NCBI RefSeq assembly: GCF_950295315.1
Contig: NC_080172.1
Coordinates: forward strand, 111,638,353 to 111,702,352
Reading direction: 5' to 3'
Length of the DNA stretch: 64,000 nucleotides
Source of the DNA: Erinaceus europaeus
Taxonomy: Eukaryota > Chordata > Mammalia > Eulipotyphla > Erinaceidae
In this document: positions 35,630-46,857 of the stretch, one piece after another
How positions within the stretch are numbered: position 1 is the first letter of the stretch
How the letters are laid out: every line of letters begins with the position of its first letter
Translations under genes and position numbers: made by a program
Notes under the pieces: model-generated
What the model was told of the DNA's origin: nothing
Database searches by the model: none
What the model saw: the letters and a program-made list of their open reading frames with translations, nothing else

Positions 35630-36410
35630 AGCTGTCAAGTTCTCTACAGAAAAGCAGGATTCCGATGGCTGACATTCCCCATCAAGACAGACGTACAACA
35701 TTTCACCCCTTGGCAATTCTTCGGTGGTCATCTGCTTTGGACTTGCACTTCTATCGGACTCACTGGTACACCTTAGACACTTTGCACAAAACTAGCAGCT
35801 TCCCTTTATGCTGCTGGGCTTCTCAAACACTGACTGTAGCCAGCTGCCTTGAGACTCTAGGCCTCACCCTCCCCCCATGCTAGAAAATGCCCGTCGAGGC
35901 AAGTAACGCCCCCCAGAGGCAAAAGAAGCCCCCAGAGGCAGGATATGTTTTTTTTTAGCTGATAAAGTTTTGCCCACAGAGGCAAAAACGCCCCCCCTCA
36001 GGCCTTCCTTTGGCAGCACTCTGGTTCTTGTTACACACTTATATGTTTCTCCATGTTTGTGCAGTTTCTTTTTTTTGAAAATGCCTGTACGATATAGGTT
36101 TCTGTTCACCACACACCCCTGATACTGTGGTCATTTAGTTAAAAAAAAAAAAAAAAGAAGAAGAAGAAGCGGGAACATGTTACTATTCTTCATGTTGGTT
36201 TGGTCCCTTTCCCCTTACCTCTGAGAGATTTGGTTTGGCCCCTGCTATTTTCATGCCTCTCTTTCTCCCCGCACCCTATGCTAAGGAGGTCCAGGGTCCC
36301 AGCAGCACCCGCTGAAGGAGAAACATGGGGAAGCACATGTTGTGGTGATTTGCACGTTCATGAATAAAGATTAATCTGCAGCTTCTTGGCCCAGCCATAT
36401 GTCCCCATTA
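35630..36410 (+). mobile_element. LTR-like segment with AATAAA
   Basis: The first part matches the LTR-like portion of unit A (shared ctatcggact, gaggcaa motifs, cgatataggtttct). An A-rich/AAG run lies at 36,139-36,169, followed by a GC-rich tract and an AATAAA at about 36,363 leading into ggcccagccat. This resembles the polyadenylation part of the solo LTR at 5,480-5,790. No retroviral genes are seen. Confidence 0.45.
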
Positions 36411-36471
36411 TAACCATTACACTATATACCCCATTAACTGAGTATTTCTTACCCCTTTCTAGGAAACTTCT

Positions 36472-36662
36472 AGGAATTGGTGCATTGCACCAAATAAAAG
36501 ACTCAGGGGTGGGTGGGGAGAATACAGATCCAAGAAGCATGACATAGGACCTAGTGGGAGTGTGTTGTTATGTGGAAAACTGGAAAAAGTTATGCATGTA
36601 CAAACTATTGTATTTACTGTCTAATGTAAAACATTAATCACCCAATAATGAAATAAAAAAAC
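36472..36662 (+). mobile_element. 5'-truncated L1A 3' end at the spacer edge
   Basis: This has L1A 3'UTR sequence with the usual cattaat...ccaataa ending. It begins two or three bases after the palindrome's inner boundary, so the boundary cuts at or beside this element. Confidence 0.75.
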
Positions 36663-37180
36663 TACTCTAGGGTATCTTTCACTGCCTATAATTGAGATAT
36701 TTATGCTATCACATCATCTTTCTTCTTTGAAAATTTTATTTATTGGTTTTCAAGTGAGAGGGTTCAGAAAACTACACAGTTTGAACTGATGATGTTGATG
36801 CCTTTTATTAGTTGCCATGGATAATGCTCAAAACCAGAGCAAAAATTTCTGATAAGGCCTCTGTCATATAGTATCTCAAACAACAAAAAATAAAAATAAT
36901 AAGCAAGAATTTTTGGAAGATTTTAGCTATGAGAGAGTTGTCTTTTGAGATCCAGAGAGAGATAGTAGCCTGAGCACCACAGGTACATGCAGCCCTGGAG
37001 ATTAAACTGCAGCCTCTCTCCTGTGAGTCCTTTGCTCTCCCTGGGCAGCTCTCTCCCAGGTGTGAGGAATTGCTAATTAAGCTTGTCAGTACTCACCCTG
37101 GTATTTATCTTTCTCTGCTTTCTACTGAGGTCAGTTTTCTATGCTAAAATTGCAGCAATTTCTACCCAATGTGTTGTTTC
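36663..37180. other. Gene-free spacer stretch
   Basis: I see no gene or confidently assigned repeat here. Confidence 0.5.
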
Positions 37181-37900
37181 ATGTTTGGAAAACCGAAGGG
37201 GGCGCTACTCTCTGCCCTGATCCAGCTTTCTAGCCTTTTTTCTAAATCTGACACTATCTCCCAAGACAATACCCACCTGTGTGTTAGCTGTGGCACTCAG
37301 GAAAAAATAACGCAAAGTCATGGGCCCTTTGGAATAGACCTAAAATAGATTTCCTAGCTTCCTCACATAGGAAGACACCAGACCACATCCATTATATTCT
37401 CACTTTTATGTTCCTGATTATTAAACAATTTGTTTGGCTATGTATCTTTTTAAAATTTTTTATTATGTTTAATTAGTTATTGGATTGACAGCCAGAAATC
37501 AAGAGAAAGGGGGCAATAGAGAAGGACAGAGACAAAGCAACACCTGCATCCCTGCTTTACCTCTCACAATGTTTTTCCCCCTGCAGCTGGGGACCAAAGT
37601 AGGGGCATGAACCTGTGACCTTGGGCACTGTAGCATCTGTGCTAAACCAAGTGCACCACCACCTGACCCCCTCTGCTTCATTTCTTTATGTTTTTTTCAG
37701 ACAACAATTTGCAAATACTATCGTGATGTCAACCTGACTTCCCTGGGCAGACTACCTCCTCAGTTTGTCTTAGAACTCCAACCCCTAGAGGCCCTCACCA
37801 TTAGGGAGAGATAGAAACAGGCTGTACATATGGTTCTACCTGCCAATGCTCGTGTCCACTGGAGATGTGCTTACAGAAACTAGACCTTCCACCTTCTGCA
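37181..37900 (+). mobile_element. L1B-tail-like repeat interrupted by an old SINE
   Basis: 37,181-37,446 and 37,678-37,900 align with 27,555-28,015 in the same order. An old minus-strand long-type SINE lies between them (37,447-37,677), recognisable by caccacctgacccc and its T-rich end. Confidence 0.5.
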
Positions 37901-38338
37901 CTGTTTTTTTTGGTTTTAGCAAAAGCTATATATATATTTATTTATAATTTATTTCTTTATTGGGGAATTAATGTTTTAAATTCAACAGTAAATACAATAG
38001 TTTGTACATGCATAACATTCCCCAGATTCCCATTTAACAATACAACCCCGACTATGTCATTCATCATCCTCCATGACCTGTATTCTCCACACCCACCCAA
38101 ACACGCCAGAGTCTTTTACTTCGGTGGAGTACGCGAATTCCATTTCAGGTTCTACTTGTGTTTTCTTTTCTAATCCTGTTTTTCAACTTCTGCCTGAGAG
38201 TGAGATCATACCATATTCATCCTTCTGTTTCTGAATTACTTCACTCAACATGATTTTTTCAAGGTCCATCCAAGATCAACTGAAAACGGTGAAGTCATCA
38301 TTTTTTACAGCTGAGTAGTATTCCATTGTGTATACATA

Positions 38339-41300
38339 CTACAACTTGCTCAGCCACTCATCTGTTGTTGGACATATGGGTTGCTTCCAGGTTTTGGCTA
38401 TTACAAATTGTGCTGCCAAGAACATATGTGTACACAGATCTTTTTGGATGGATATGTTGGGTTCCTTAGGATATATCCCCAGGAGAGGAATTGCAGGGTC
38501 ATAGGGTAGGTCCATATCTAGCCTTCTGAGAGTTCTCCAGACAGTTCTCCAAAGAGGTTGGACCAGTTGACATTCCCACCAGCAGTGTAGGAGAGTTCCT
38601 TTGACGCAAACCCTCTCCAACATTTGCTGCTGTTACCTTTTCTGACATATGACATTCTCACAGGAGTGAAGTGATATCTCATTGTTGTCTTTATTTGCAT
38701 TTCTCTGACAATCAGAAACTTGGAGCATTTTTTCATGTGTTTCTCGGCCTTTTGGATCTCTTCTGTGGTGAATATTCTGTCCATGTCCTCCCCCCAGTTT
38801 TGGATGGGGTTATTTGTTGTCTTGTTGTTGAGTCTGGCAAGCTCTTTATATATGTTGGTTATTAAACTCTTATCTGATGTATGGCATGTAAAGATCTTCT
38901 CCCATTCTCTGAGGGGTCTCTTGGTTTGGGCAGTGATTTCTTTTGCTGTGAAGCAGCTTTTTGATTTGATGTAGTCCAATAGGTTTATACTTGCCTTAGT
39001 CTTCTTTGTAATTTGATTTGTTTCATTGAAGATGTCTTTAAAATTAATGCGGAAAAGATTTCTGCCAATATTTTCCTCTAAGTATTTGATAGTTTGTGGT
39101 CTAACATCCAAGTCCTTAATCCTCTTGGAATTTAATTTTGCATTTGGTGAAATACAGTGATTTAGTTTCATACTTCTGCATGTTTCAACCCATTGTTTCC
39201 AACACCATTTGTTGAAGAGACTCTGCTTTCCCCATTTAATAGTATGAGCCCCTTTGTCAAAGATAAGATGTCCATAGGTGTGGGGTCTCATATCTGGGCT
39301 CTCAATTCTATTCTGGTCAGTGTGTCTGTTCATGTTCCAGTACCAAGCAGTTTTGATGACAATGATCCTATAATACAGTTTGAGATCTGGGAGTGTGATG
39401 CTTCTGGTTCTGTTATTTTTTTTCAAGATTATTTTCGCAATTCTATGTCTTTTCTGGTTCCAGATAAACATTTGTAGCATTTTTTTCTATTCTCCTAAAA
39501 AATGTTCTTGGGATCTTGATGGGAATAGCATTAAGTTTGTAGATGGCTCTGGGTAATATATTCATTCTGATGATGTTAATTCTTCCAATGCATGAACATG
39601 GAATATCTCTCCACTACTTTGTTTCTTTTTCAATTTCTTTGAGTAGTGACTCATAATTTTCATTATACATGTCTTTCATTTCTTTGGCTAGGTTTACTCC
39701 TAGATATTTTATTGTTTTTGTTGCTATAGTAAAAGGAATTGATTTCTGGATTTCAACTTCTTCTAACTTAGTGTTTTCATAGAGGAATGCCACTGACTCT
39801 TGAATGTTAATTTTATAGCCTGACACCTTACTGTATTGCCTGATGATTTCCAAAAGCTTCTTGCTGGATTCCTTAGGTTTTTCCATGTATACTAGCATGT
39901 CATCTGCAAATAAGGGCAGTTTGACTTCTCTTCAAATCTGTATCCCTTTAATTTCTTGTTCCTGCCTGATTGCTATGGCAAGAACTTCCAACTCTTTGTT
40001 GAATAGTAATGGTGATAGTGGGCAGCCCTGTCTAGTACCTGATCTGAGTGGAAATGCTTCTAGTTTTTCACCACTGAGTATGATGTTGGCTGTAGGTTTG
40101 CTATATATAGACTCCACTATCTTCAGGAATTTTCCATCTATTCCCATTTTTGTAGTGTTTTGATCATAAAGGGTTGCTGTATTTTCTCAAAGGCTTTCTC
40201 TGCATCTATTGATATGACCATGTGGTTTTTGGTCTTGCTTTTGTTGCTTTGGTGGATCACATTGATTGATGTATGTATATTAAACCAACCTTGCATGCCT
40301 GGGATAAACCCCACTTGGCCATGATAAACAATATTTTTGATATACTGCTGTATGTGGTTGGCTAGAATTTTGTTCAATATATTCGCATCTATGTTCATCA
40401 GAGATATTGGTCTGTAGTTTTCTTTTTTGGTTGTGTCTCTGTCTGCTTTTGGTATCAGGGTGATGTTGGCTTCATAGTAGCTGGCAGGGAGTATTCCAGT
40501 GTCTTCAATCTTCTGAAAGACTTTTAAAAGTAGAGGTATTAGTTCTTCTTTGAAAGTTTTGTAGAATTCATTTGTAAAACCATCTGGTCCAGGACTTTTA
40601 TTTTTCGGAAGATTTTTGATAACTGTTTCAATTTCATTAGCTGTGATGGGCCTGTTCATGTTATCCACTTCCTCTTTACTTAGTTGTGGAAGTTGGTAGG
40701 TATCTAGGAAATCGTCCATTTCTTCCAGGTTCTCTAGCTTGGTGACTACTAGTTGTTCATAGAAGCCTCGCAAGATATGTTGAATTTCTGTGGTGTCTGT
40801 TGTGATAGCTCCTCTATCATTTACTTTCCGATTTATTTAGGTCTTCTCCCTTTTTTGTTTTGTGAGTCTGGCTAAAGGTTTGCCAATTTTGTTTACTCTT
40901 TCTAAGGACCAACATTTACATTCATTGATCATTTGTATGGTTTTCCTGTTCTCAATGTTATTTATTTCTTCCCTAACTTTAGTGATTTCTGTCCTTCTGG
41001 TTGCTTTAGGATTCCTTTGTTGTTCTTCTTCTAGGTCTCTAAGATATGCAATCAGGCTATTTATTTGTGCTTTTTCTTGTTTCCTAATGTGTGCTTGTAT
41101 AGCTATGAACTTCCTTCTTAGGACTGCTTTAGCTGTGTCCCAAATATTTTGATAGCTTGTGTCTTCATTTTCATTGAACTCTCGAAACATTTTGATTTCT
41201 TCCTTGATTACCTCTTTTACCCAGAAGTTATTAAGAGGTGTACTGTTGATCTTCCACATTTTGAGACTGTTGCTAATCTTTTGTTGATTGTTAAGTGTTA

Positions 41301-41840
41301 GTTTCATTCCACTGTGGTCTGACAAGTTGCTTGGGATGATTTCAATGCTCTTGAATTGGCTGATGCTGTCTTTGTGGCCTAACCTATGGTCTATATTTGA
41401 GAATGACACATGTGGATTTGAGTAAGATGTGTATTCCAGTTTCTTGGGATGAATGACTGAAAATGTCCAATAGTTCTAGTTTATCTATCTCTTCACTAGC
41501 TCCCTTATATCTTTACTGATTTTCTGCCTGGATGATCTGTCAAGTTGAGAGAGTGGGGTGTTGAAGTCCCCTACTATGATTGCGTTACAGATAATATATT
41601 GCTGTAGCTCTTTCAGTAGAAGTTTGATGTATTTAGATGGCTTCTCATTGGGTGCATAGATGTTAATAATTGTTAAGTCCTCTTGATTGACTGATCCTCT
41701 GAGCATTAAGTAGTGTTCATTCCTATCTTTTTAAATCTTATATATTTTAAAGTCTATCATGTCAGATATGAGATAAGCTGTTCCTGCCCATTTTTGTGGG
41801 CCATTGGCTTGTATGATGGTTTTCCATCCTTTCACTTTAA
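38339..41840 (-). pseudogene. L1A ORF2p, broken reading frame
   Basis: Endonuclease and linker frames lie at 41,485-41,706 and 40,837-41,409, RT at 40,138-40,773 and 39,932-40,147, the RT end at 39,614-39,898, and the thumb and C-terminal part at 38,518-39,480 and 38,339-38,623. RT motifs include [33 protein letters not shown] and [12 protein letters not shown] stop separates the region that should carry the YADD-type box. The C-terminal cysteine motif is split by a frame change near 38,600. At least five breaks rule out a functional protein. Confidence 0.88.
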
Positions 41841-42041
41841 GTCTGTTTGTCTTGTCGAGTTAGGTGGGTTTCCTGTAGACAATATATTGTTGGGTTGTGT
41901 TTTCTGATCTATATTCCTGCTCTGTGTCTTTTAATAGGTGTATTCAGGCCATTGACATCAAAGATTGAAGATATTTTAACGCCATTCTTGTAGAGTTTTA
42001 GAGTGTTTTGATACATGTCCTATTTGTGGTGGTCTGGTGGT

Positions 42042-42347
42042 TTATAGGAGACCTTTCAGATTTTTTTTCAGGGCAGGTTTGGTGATGGTTGCTTCCTTCA
42101 ACTGTTGCTTGTCTGAGAAAGTTTTGATGCCTCCATCTAGTATGAATGACAGTCTAGCAGGATATAGTATTCTTGGTTGAAAGACACTCTCATTGAGCAC
42201 TTGATAGATATCCTGCCATTCTCTTCTGGCCTGTAATATTTGTATGGTGAAGTCTGCTGCTAATCTTATGGGTTTTCCTTTGTAGGTGACTCTTTGTTTT
42301 TCTCTTGCAGCCTTGAGGATCCTTTCTTTATGCTTATTCCTTTCCAT
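42042..42347 (-). pseudogene. L1A ORF1p C-terminal domain fragment
   Basis: Open for 101 codons and containing ILKAAREKQRVTYKGKPIRL, the conserved ORF1p C-terminal domain. The upstream coiled coil is missing because the element is truncated at 42,540. Confidence 0.85.
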
Positions 42348-42699
42348 TCTAAGTATGATATGTCCTGGTGCCTTTAGGTCTGGGTTAATTCTGTTTGGGA
42401 CCCTCTGAGCTTCTTGAATCTTTATGTCTTTGGTGTTGTCTAGACTAGAGAAACTTTCAGCTATTATGGCCTGGAGAATGCTTTTTTCCTCTCCTTCTCT
42501 TTCATCCTCTGGTATGCCAATAATGTGTATATTGTTTCTTCACTCCTACAGCCCTTTCTTCCCTTATATCCAAGTCACAATTACAACTGTTGATACGTCT
42601 AAGCATCCTTTCCTTTTCTCTTTCCTCTCAGATAAGTGAAATAGTGCTTGATGTCCATTGATATTTTCTTGATTTTATTTGCTGTTTCAGTAATTGTAT

Positions 42700-43177
42700 A
42701 AAAATGAAGAAAAACTTCCCGGCCATCGCCATCCACTGGGGCATGGCCCAGGAGGAGAGTCTGTTGCACTATCAGCAGTTCAAGGACTTCCAGAGGCGGA
42801 TCCTTGTGGCCACCAACCTGTTCGGCGGCAGCATGGACATCGAGCAGGTCAACATCGTCGTCAACTACGATATGCCAGAGGACTCAGACACCTACCTCCA
42901 CCATGTATCCCATGCCGGCTGCTTTGGCACCAAGTCCTGGCCATCATGTTCGTGTCCAACGCGGGTTATGCTGAGATCCTCAACGACATGCTGGAATGCT
43001 TCTAGGTGAACATGGCTGAGCTGCCCAGGAGATCCACATCTCCACCTACATGGAGCAGATCTGGTAACCCCGTGCCCAAGGCCCAGGACCAGCACGCCCC
43101 ACCCCAGTCACCTCTGTTTTTGCTGTCTGTATGCCATATGTTTTTGTGAAAGAATAAATTTTTATTACAGAAAAAAA
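42700..43177 (+). pseudogene. DDX39A: Processed pseudogene of DDX39A (DEAD-box RNA helicase), 5'-truncated
   Basis: The parent is a nuclear DEAD-box helicase involved in mRNA export and splicing. The frame from 42,704 matches the second RecA domain ([46 protein letters not shown]). A frameshift follows GTK at about 42,930. The C-terminus reappears as AELP...ISTYMEQ, which fits DDX39A better than DDX39B. No introns are present; a 3'UTR, AATAAA (43,153-43,158) and a short A run follow, as in a retrocopy. Motif V and VI arginines are replaced ([17 protein letters not shown]), so it is inactive. It lies beside the 5' end of the spacer L1A. Confidence 0.9.
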
Positions 43178-43325
43178 TTTTCTTTATTTATTAATGAGAA
43201 AGATAAGAGGAGAGAGGGAAAGAACCAAACATCGCTCTAGACATGTGCTGATGGGCATTGAACTCAGGACCTCATGCTTGAGAGTCTAGTGCCTAAACCA
43301 CAGCACCACCTTCAGGACCACCCAA
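43178..43325 (-). mobile_element. Old tRNA-derived SINE
   Basis: T-rich start, gagagaggg-type body and a caccaccttcaggacca end, as in the long SINE family but diverged. It abuts the pseudogene's A run. Confidence 0.5.
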
Positions 43326-43489
43326 AGCTTATTTTTACATGCCAAAAATTAAATTTCATAAATTTTTTATTAGTGATTTACTAATGATCCACAAGAATGG
43401 GTATACTTGCAAACAATTCCAACTATTAGAGTTACATAGCCTATCCCCTCCATTGAAATTTGTATATTGTTTTAGTTTTTTAAATCTAT

Positions 43490-43950
43490 TTCATTTATTT
43501 ATAAAAAAAAGAGAGACATTGACAAAACCAAAGGATAAGAGGGGTACAACTGCACACAGTTCTGACCATCAGATCTCCATATCCCATCCACTGTCCTGAT
43601 AGCTCTCCTACTCTTTAGCCCTCTGGGAGTATGGACCCAAGGTCATTGTGGGATGCAGAATGTGGAAGGTCTGCCTTCTATAATAGCTGCCCTGCTGAAC
43701 ATGGGCATTGACTGGAAGATCCAAACTCCCAGCCTGGCTCTCTCTTTTGCAAGTAGGGTGGGGCACTGGAGTTGTGGGTTCCAGGACACATTGGTGGGGT
43801 CCTCTGTGCAGGGAAGTTTGGTCGGCATCATGCTAGAACCTGGAACCTGCTGGCTGAAAAGAGAGTTAACATACAAATCCAAAGAAATTGTTGAACAATC
43901 ATGGACCTAAAGGTTGGAATAGTGCATATGAAATGTTGGGGGGGGGGTTT
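43490..43950 (-). mobile_element. 5'-truncated L1B 3'UTR copy
   Basis: The last 460 bp of the L1B tail, with a T-rich (A-tail) start near 43,490-43,515. Blocks such as gagagttaacatacaaa are shared with 15,307 and 33,280. Confidence 0.75.
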
Positions 43951-44040
43951 CTCCATTTTGTAGATACCTAATAGGCATATTTTAGTCCACATGGATCCCA
44001 GTCACTTTCAAAGCCAGCAACAAGCAGCTCCTGACAGCTT

Positions 44041-44095
44041 TCAACCTGACGCTGTTGACTGGCTACGGAAGAAGGGCAAACGCTAGAAGAAGAAG
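44041..44095 (+). mobile_element. Terminal fragment of the non-L1 LINE
   Basis: About 55 bp match the last codons, stop and AAG tail of the element at 33,736-35,507. I see three mismatches, and at each this copy has CG where the long copy has TG. The match ends with the same ctagaagaagaag, so the AAG tail is the family's true 3' terminus. Sequence immediately upstream (43,990-44,040) is not clearly related. Confidence 0.75.
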
Positions 44096-44269
44096 TTATA
44101 TTACAATGGGCCCTTAGCTATTCTAATTTTTTGTTGTTGTTGTTGTTGCTGTTGTTTTCTGATGCTGAAATCTGATATACATGTGAATTCAAATCATTGT
44201 CCTGGGAGGTGATTTTATGGCTGGGAAAGAGAAGGAATGCTGCATCAGGGAAGAGAGTAGCTCCCTACC

Positions 44270-44690
44270 ACTAGGGTTCCATATCCCAGCCCCTCCATTG
44301 GAAATGTCTGTATTCTTTATCCCTCCTGGAGAATGTCCCCAGGATCATTATGGGGTATAGAAGGTGGGACTTCTGGCTTCTGTAAATACTTCTTCACTGG
44401 GCATGGTCATTCACAGGTTGAGCCATACTCCCAGCCTGTTTCTCTCTTCCCCCAGTGAGGTAGTTCTCTGAGGAGGGAGAGTTCCAAGACACATTAATGA
44501 GGTCATCTGCCCAGGAATTGTCATTGGCATCATGGTAGTATCTGAAAATTGATGGCTGAAAAGCATTATGATACAAAGCAGAGAAAATTGTTTAATATTC
44601 AGGAACCAAAACTTAAGAATATAACAGGTGAGATTTTGGGTCTTCAAGTTGGAAGAATCTAGGAAGTCTAGTTTAGGTCTATGTTGGGCA
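44270..44690 (-). mobile_element. Old L1B-tail-like copy
   Basis: This diverged copy matches the 27,600-28,150 type; the best-conserved part is the stretch around cttctggcttctgtaa. Confidence 0.55.
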
Positions 44691-45447
44691 GTACACCATC
44701 TACCCCTGCTCCATTGCTTAAGGCTGTGGACTATTTACATAACCACTGTTTTACCGGAGGCCTGCCCTGCCTGTAGGGCACTGGTTTAATACCCACTGGT
44801 TCTCACTCCTTGGTGACAAAGAGCAGTGCGTTTCTGTGCAGGAACTGAGCCCCAGCAACAGATCTGATGGCAAGAAAAACAAATCATGTTACTCCAAGCA
44901 GATAACTAAAAAGATAGAAAGGGGAACATGCGGTAAAATCAGGGCTGGTTTTGGGTATTGCAACAAAAGGACTCAGGGGAAGGAAGACTGGGAGAGGCAT
45001 GGATCCACTCCTGAGTTCTCAGTCCTGGTCCTAGATGATAGGCCTGACTTGGGCGTGAGAGTGATTTACAGACATCTTTCTTGATGAAATAAGAAGTTGC
45101 AACCCTCTGCCAGCACCTGTATTGTGAATCATGTACATCCAAATAAAAAAGGAAGATGTCAAGTAACAACATTTCTAAAATTGTCATTTTAAAAGGTGGA
45201 AAAATGAATAAACAAGTGCACAAACCATCACATTTTTTGGAATAAAAACGAGTCTATGAAGAGAAAATATCAAATACTGGGCTCTGTTCTCTCTAGGAAG
45301 GGATAAGTTCATCCAGGGAGCACCCACTAGTAGGCAGGTCATGTACTGATCTCCGCCTCATTCACAAATACAGACTTATTATTACTATTATTATTTATAA
45401 AAGATAAAGAAAAAAAGTATGGAAAAGCAAAAGTAAGCAGGAAGGGG

Positions 45448-45596
45448 AAATAGGATACTGGTTATGCAAAGAGACTCTCATGCCTGAGGTTCTAAAGTCC
45501 CAGTTTCAGATCATACACCAACATATGGCAAAGCTGAGCAGTGCTCTGGTGTTTCCCTCTGTGTGTCTCTTGCTCAGCATTTCTCTCAAAAACAAA

Positions 45597-45640
<44 letters not shown>
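45448..45640 (+). mobile_element. Short tRNA-derived SINE with (TA)n tail
   Basis: Same SINE and position as the one at 30,706 in the left arm, but its A-rich tail has become a TA run (45,598-45,638). Confidence 0.75.
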
Positions 45641-45694
45641 CCACAAAAATAACCCCTGCTAATTTCTTGTGTATTTTACCATATTTGCTTGACT

Positions 45695-45786
45695 GTGTGC
45701 TCAGAACTCAGTTCTCTGGAGAACCCACGGGCAGACTGAAGAACTGGAAGGCTCTGCTTCCTTGTTTAGGGACCTACACTTTTATA
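45695..45786 (-). promoter_or_regulatory. Relic PRAME-like TATA promoter and exon 1 without splice donor
   Basis: TATAAAAG is retained on the minus strand (45,786-45,779), as is most of exon 1. Compared with the left arm, about 65 bp are missing after tgtgctcag, including the GTAAGT donor. A transcript starting here could not splice in the normal way. Confidence 0.6.
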
Positions 45787-45914
45787 TCCTATTCAGGATA
45801 AACCCTACTCCTCCAAATACCTGGAAGAAATAGTTCCCTTGAGGAAAGAGGATACCTCCTTGGATCAAAAATACTCTCAGGCTAATCCTGACTAAGACAC
45901 TCCCTTAGATTTCT

Positions 45915-46570
45915 TTCAGATTCACTGCAGGAGTAAAGATATCTTCAGAAAAGGAAAAACTGAGAGAATCAATTACAACCAAGCTAGAGCTACAAGAACT
46001 TCTAAAGAGTCTCTTCTAAAAGCAAATACACACTTATAGTCCAGCATAAAAAAATGGGACTGACATATTTCAAATTCACTAAACATTCCTGGTCTAAACT
46101 CACCCATGAAAAGGCTCAGAGTTGGAATGTGGATCAAGATCATGCACCACACACACGCTGTCTGCAGCAGACCTATGTGGTCCAAAAAGACCAGAATAGG
46201 TTCAAAGGGAAGGATGGAAATCCATCTTTTGAGCCCCTGTTGAGGGGGAATAGGGACACCTTGTTCATATTTGATAAGATGGATTATGGATTTCAAACTA
46301 ATTAAAACTATGAAACAGAAAGACAAGCTACATAATGTCCAGGGACTCAGTCAACTATGAGTAGCTCACAGTGCTCAACATCTAGGCCCAGGGAAAGGGC
46401 AGCACATCAAGCGACAGCGTCCCTGAGACACCTGAGGAAGTGTGTCCAGAGCAATATTGTCAGAGTAGGAGGCTAACTCCCCACTCTCTAGAGCAGGTAC
46501 ATCAGGCAGGCAGAACACTAGTAAGGAGACAAAAGAATTAAATGAAGAGCTGGACAGGTTAGAAAAGCAA
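45915..46570 (+). mobile_element. Old, decayed L1 fragment (ORF1 end and ORF2 start)
   Basis: After a segment like the ORF1 terminus, translation from 46,054 gives a corrupted endonuclease start (LTHEKAQSW..., then CLQQTYVVQKDQNRFKGKDG), alignable with the intact L1 motif run at 2,930-3,040. It is much older than L1A or L1B. Confidence 0.6.
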
Positions 46571-46700
46571 ACACATAATCAGAGTCCTGCTGATACATGC
46601 TGAAGTACTGCTAGAATTGGGATTCAGAGCTCTTTATACTTCTCCACTCAGCCCCCAAAACGACTCAATTACAATACAAGATGTCTCCTGATTCTCTCTC
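46571..46700. other. Unassigned spacer sequence
   Basis: Nothing recognised here. Confidence 0.4.
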
Positions 46701-46857
46701 TCTTTTTTTATTTTTATTTTAGTACTATTACTTTCTTAAAATTTTTACCAGAGTACTGCTCTGGTTTATGATGGTGCCAAGTATTGTAGCTGGCACTTCA
46801 TAGCCTCAGGCATGAGAGAGTTTATGCATAACCATTATGCGATCTATCCCACCCTCT
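46701..46857 (-). mobile_element. Short tRNA-derived SINE
   Basis: T-rich start, agtactgctctggtttatg, and the reversed head cataaccattatgcgatcta. Confidence 0.7.

Larger units (their letters stand above)
32600..36130 (+). repeat. Paralogous repeat unit B, interrupted by two retrotransposon insertions
   Basis: Homologous to unit A (25,680-27,000) block by block. It is interrupted at 32,860-33,625 by a chimeric L1 insertion with a 12-bp target duplication, and at 33,736-35,507 by the non-L1 LINE with an 8-bp target duplication. Confidence 0.75.
20673..36469. repeat. Left arm of giant inverted repeat
   Basis: The reverse complement of 48,213-64,000 matches this segment almost base for base. 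Paired positions sum to about 84,683 near the PRAME exon 4, 84,701 through exons 1-3, and 84,682 at the inner edge. The shifts are explained by simple-repeat length changes. The inner boundary is sharp: the match ends at 36,469 (aggaaactt), after which the two sides are unrelated. The outer boundary cannot be set because the right arm reaches the window end. Confidence 0.95.
37925..42540 (-). mobile_element. 5'-truncated L1A in the spacer
   Basis: On the minus strand this runs from the ORF1 C-terminus (42,042-42,347) through ORF2 to the L1A 3'UTR and an A-rich tail at 37,925-37,965. It is the longest uninterrupted L1A in the window, truncated at 42,540 within ORF1. Confidence 0.88.
44690..45910 (-). 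repeat. Third paralogue of the PRAME-like 5' region, decayed
   Basis: 44,810-45,910 aligns with 30,055-31,195 of the left arm in the same orientation: the ctgagccccagcaacag block, the ctgacttggg block, the cactagtaggcaggtcatgt block, the SINE, then promoter and exon 1. It is noticeably more diverged than the two arms are from each other. No PRAME coding exon accompanies it. 44,690-44,810 matches part of unit A (about 27,220-27,330). Confidence 0.75.

Noticed and set aside
44836..45084. Open frame near the third PRAME-like promoter, also found at 30,073 and 54,377
   Set aside because: It is conserved only because the segment is duplicated, has no recognised domain, and lies in what appears to be intron or flanking DNA.
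45915..46570. Candidate new gene between the PRAME-like relic and the SINEs
   Set aside because: Its frames align with a decayed L1 ORF1 end and ORF2 endonuclease start.
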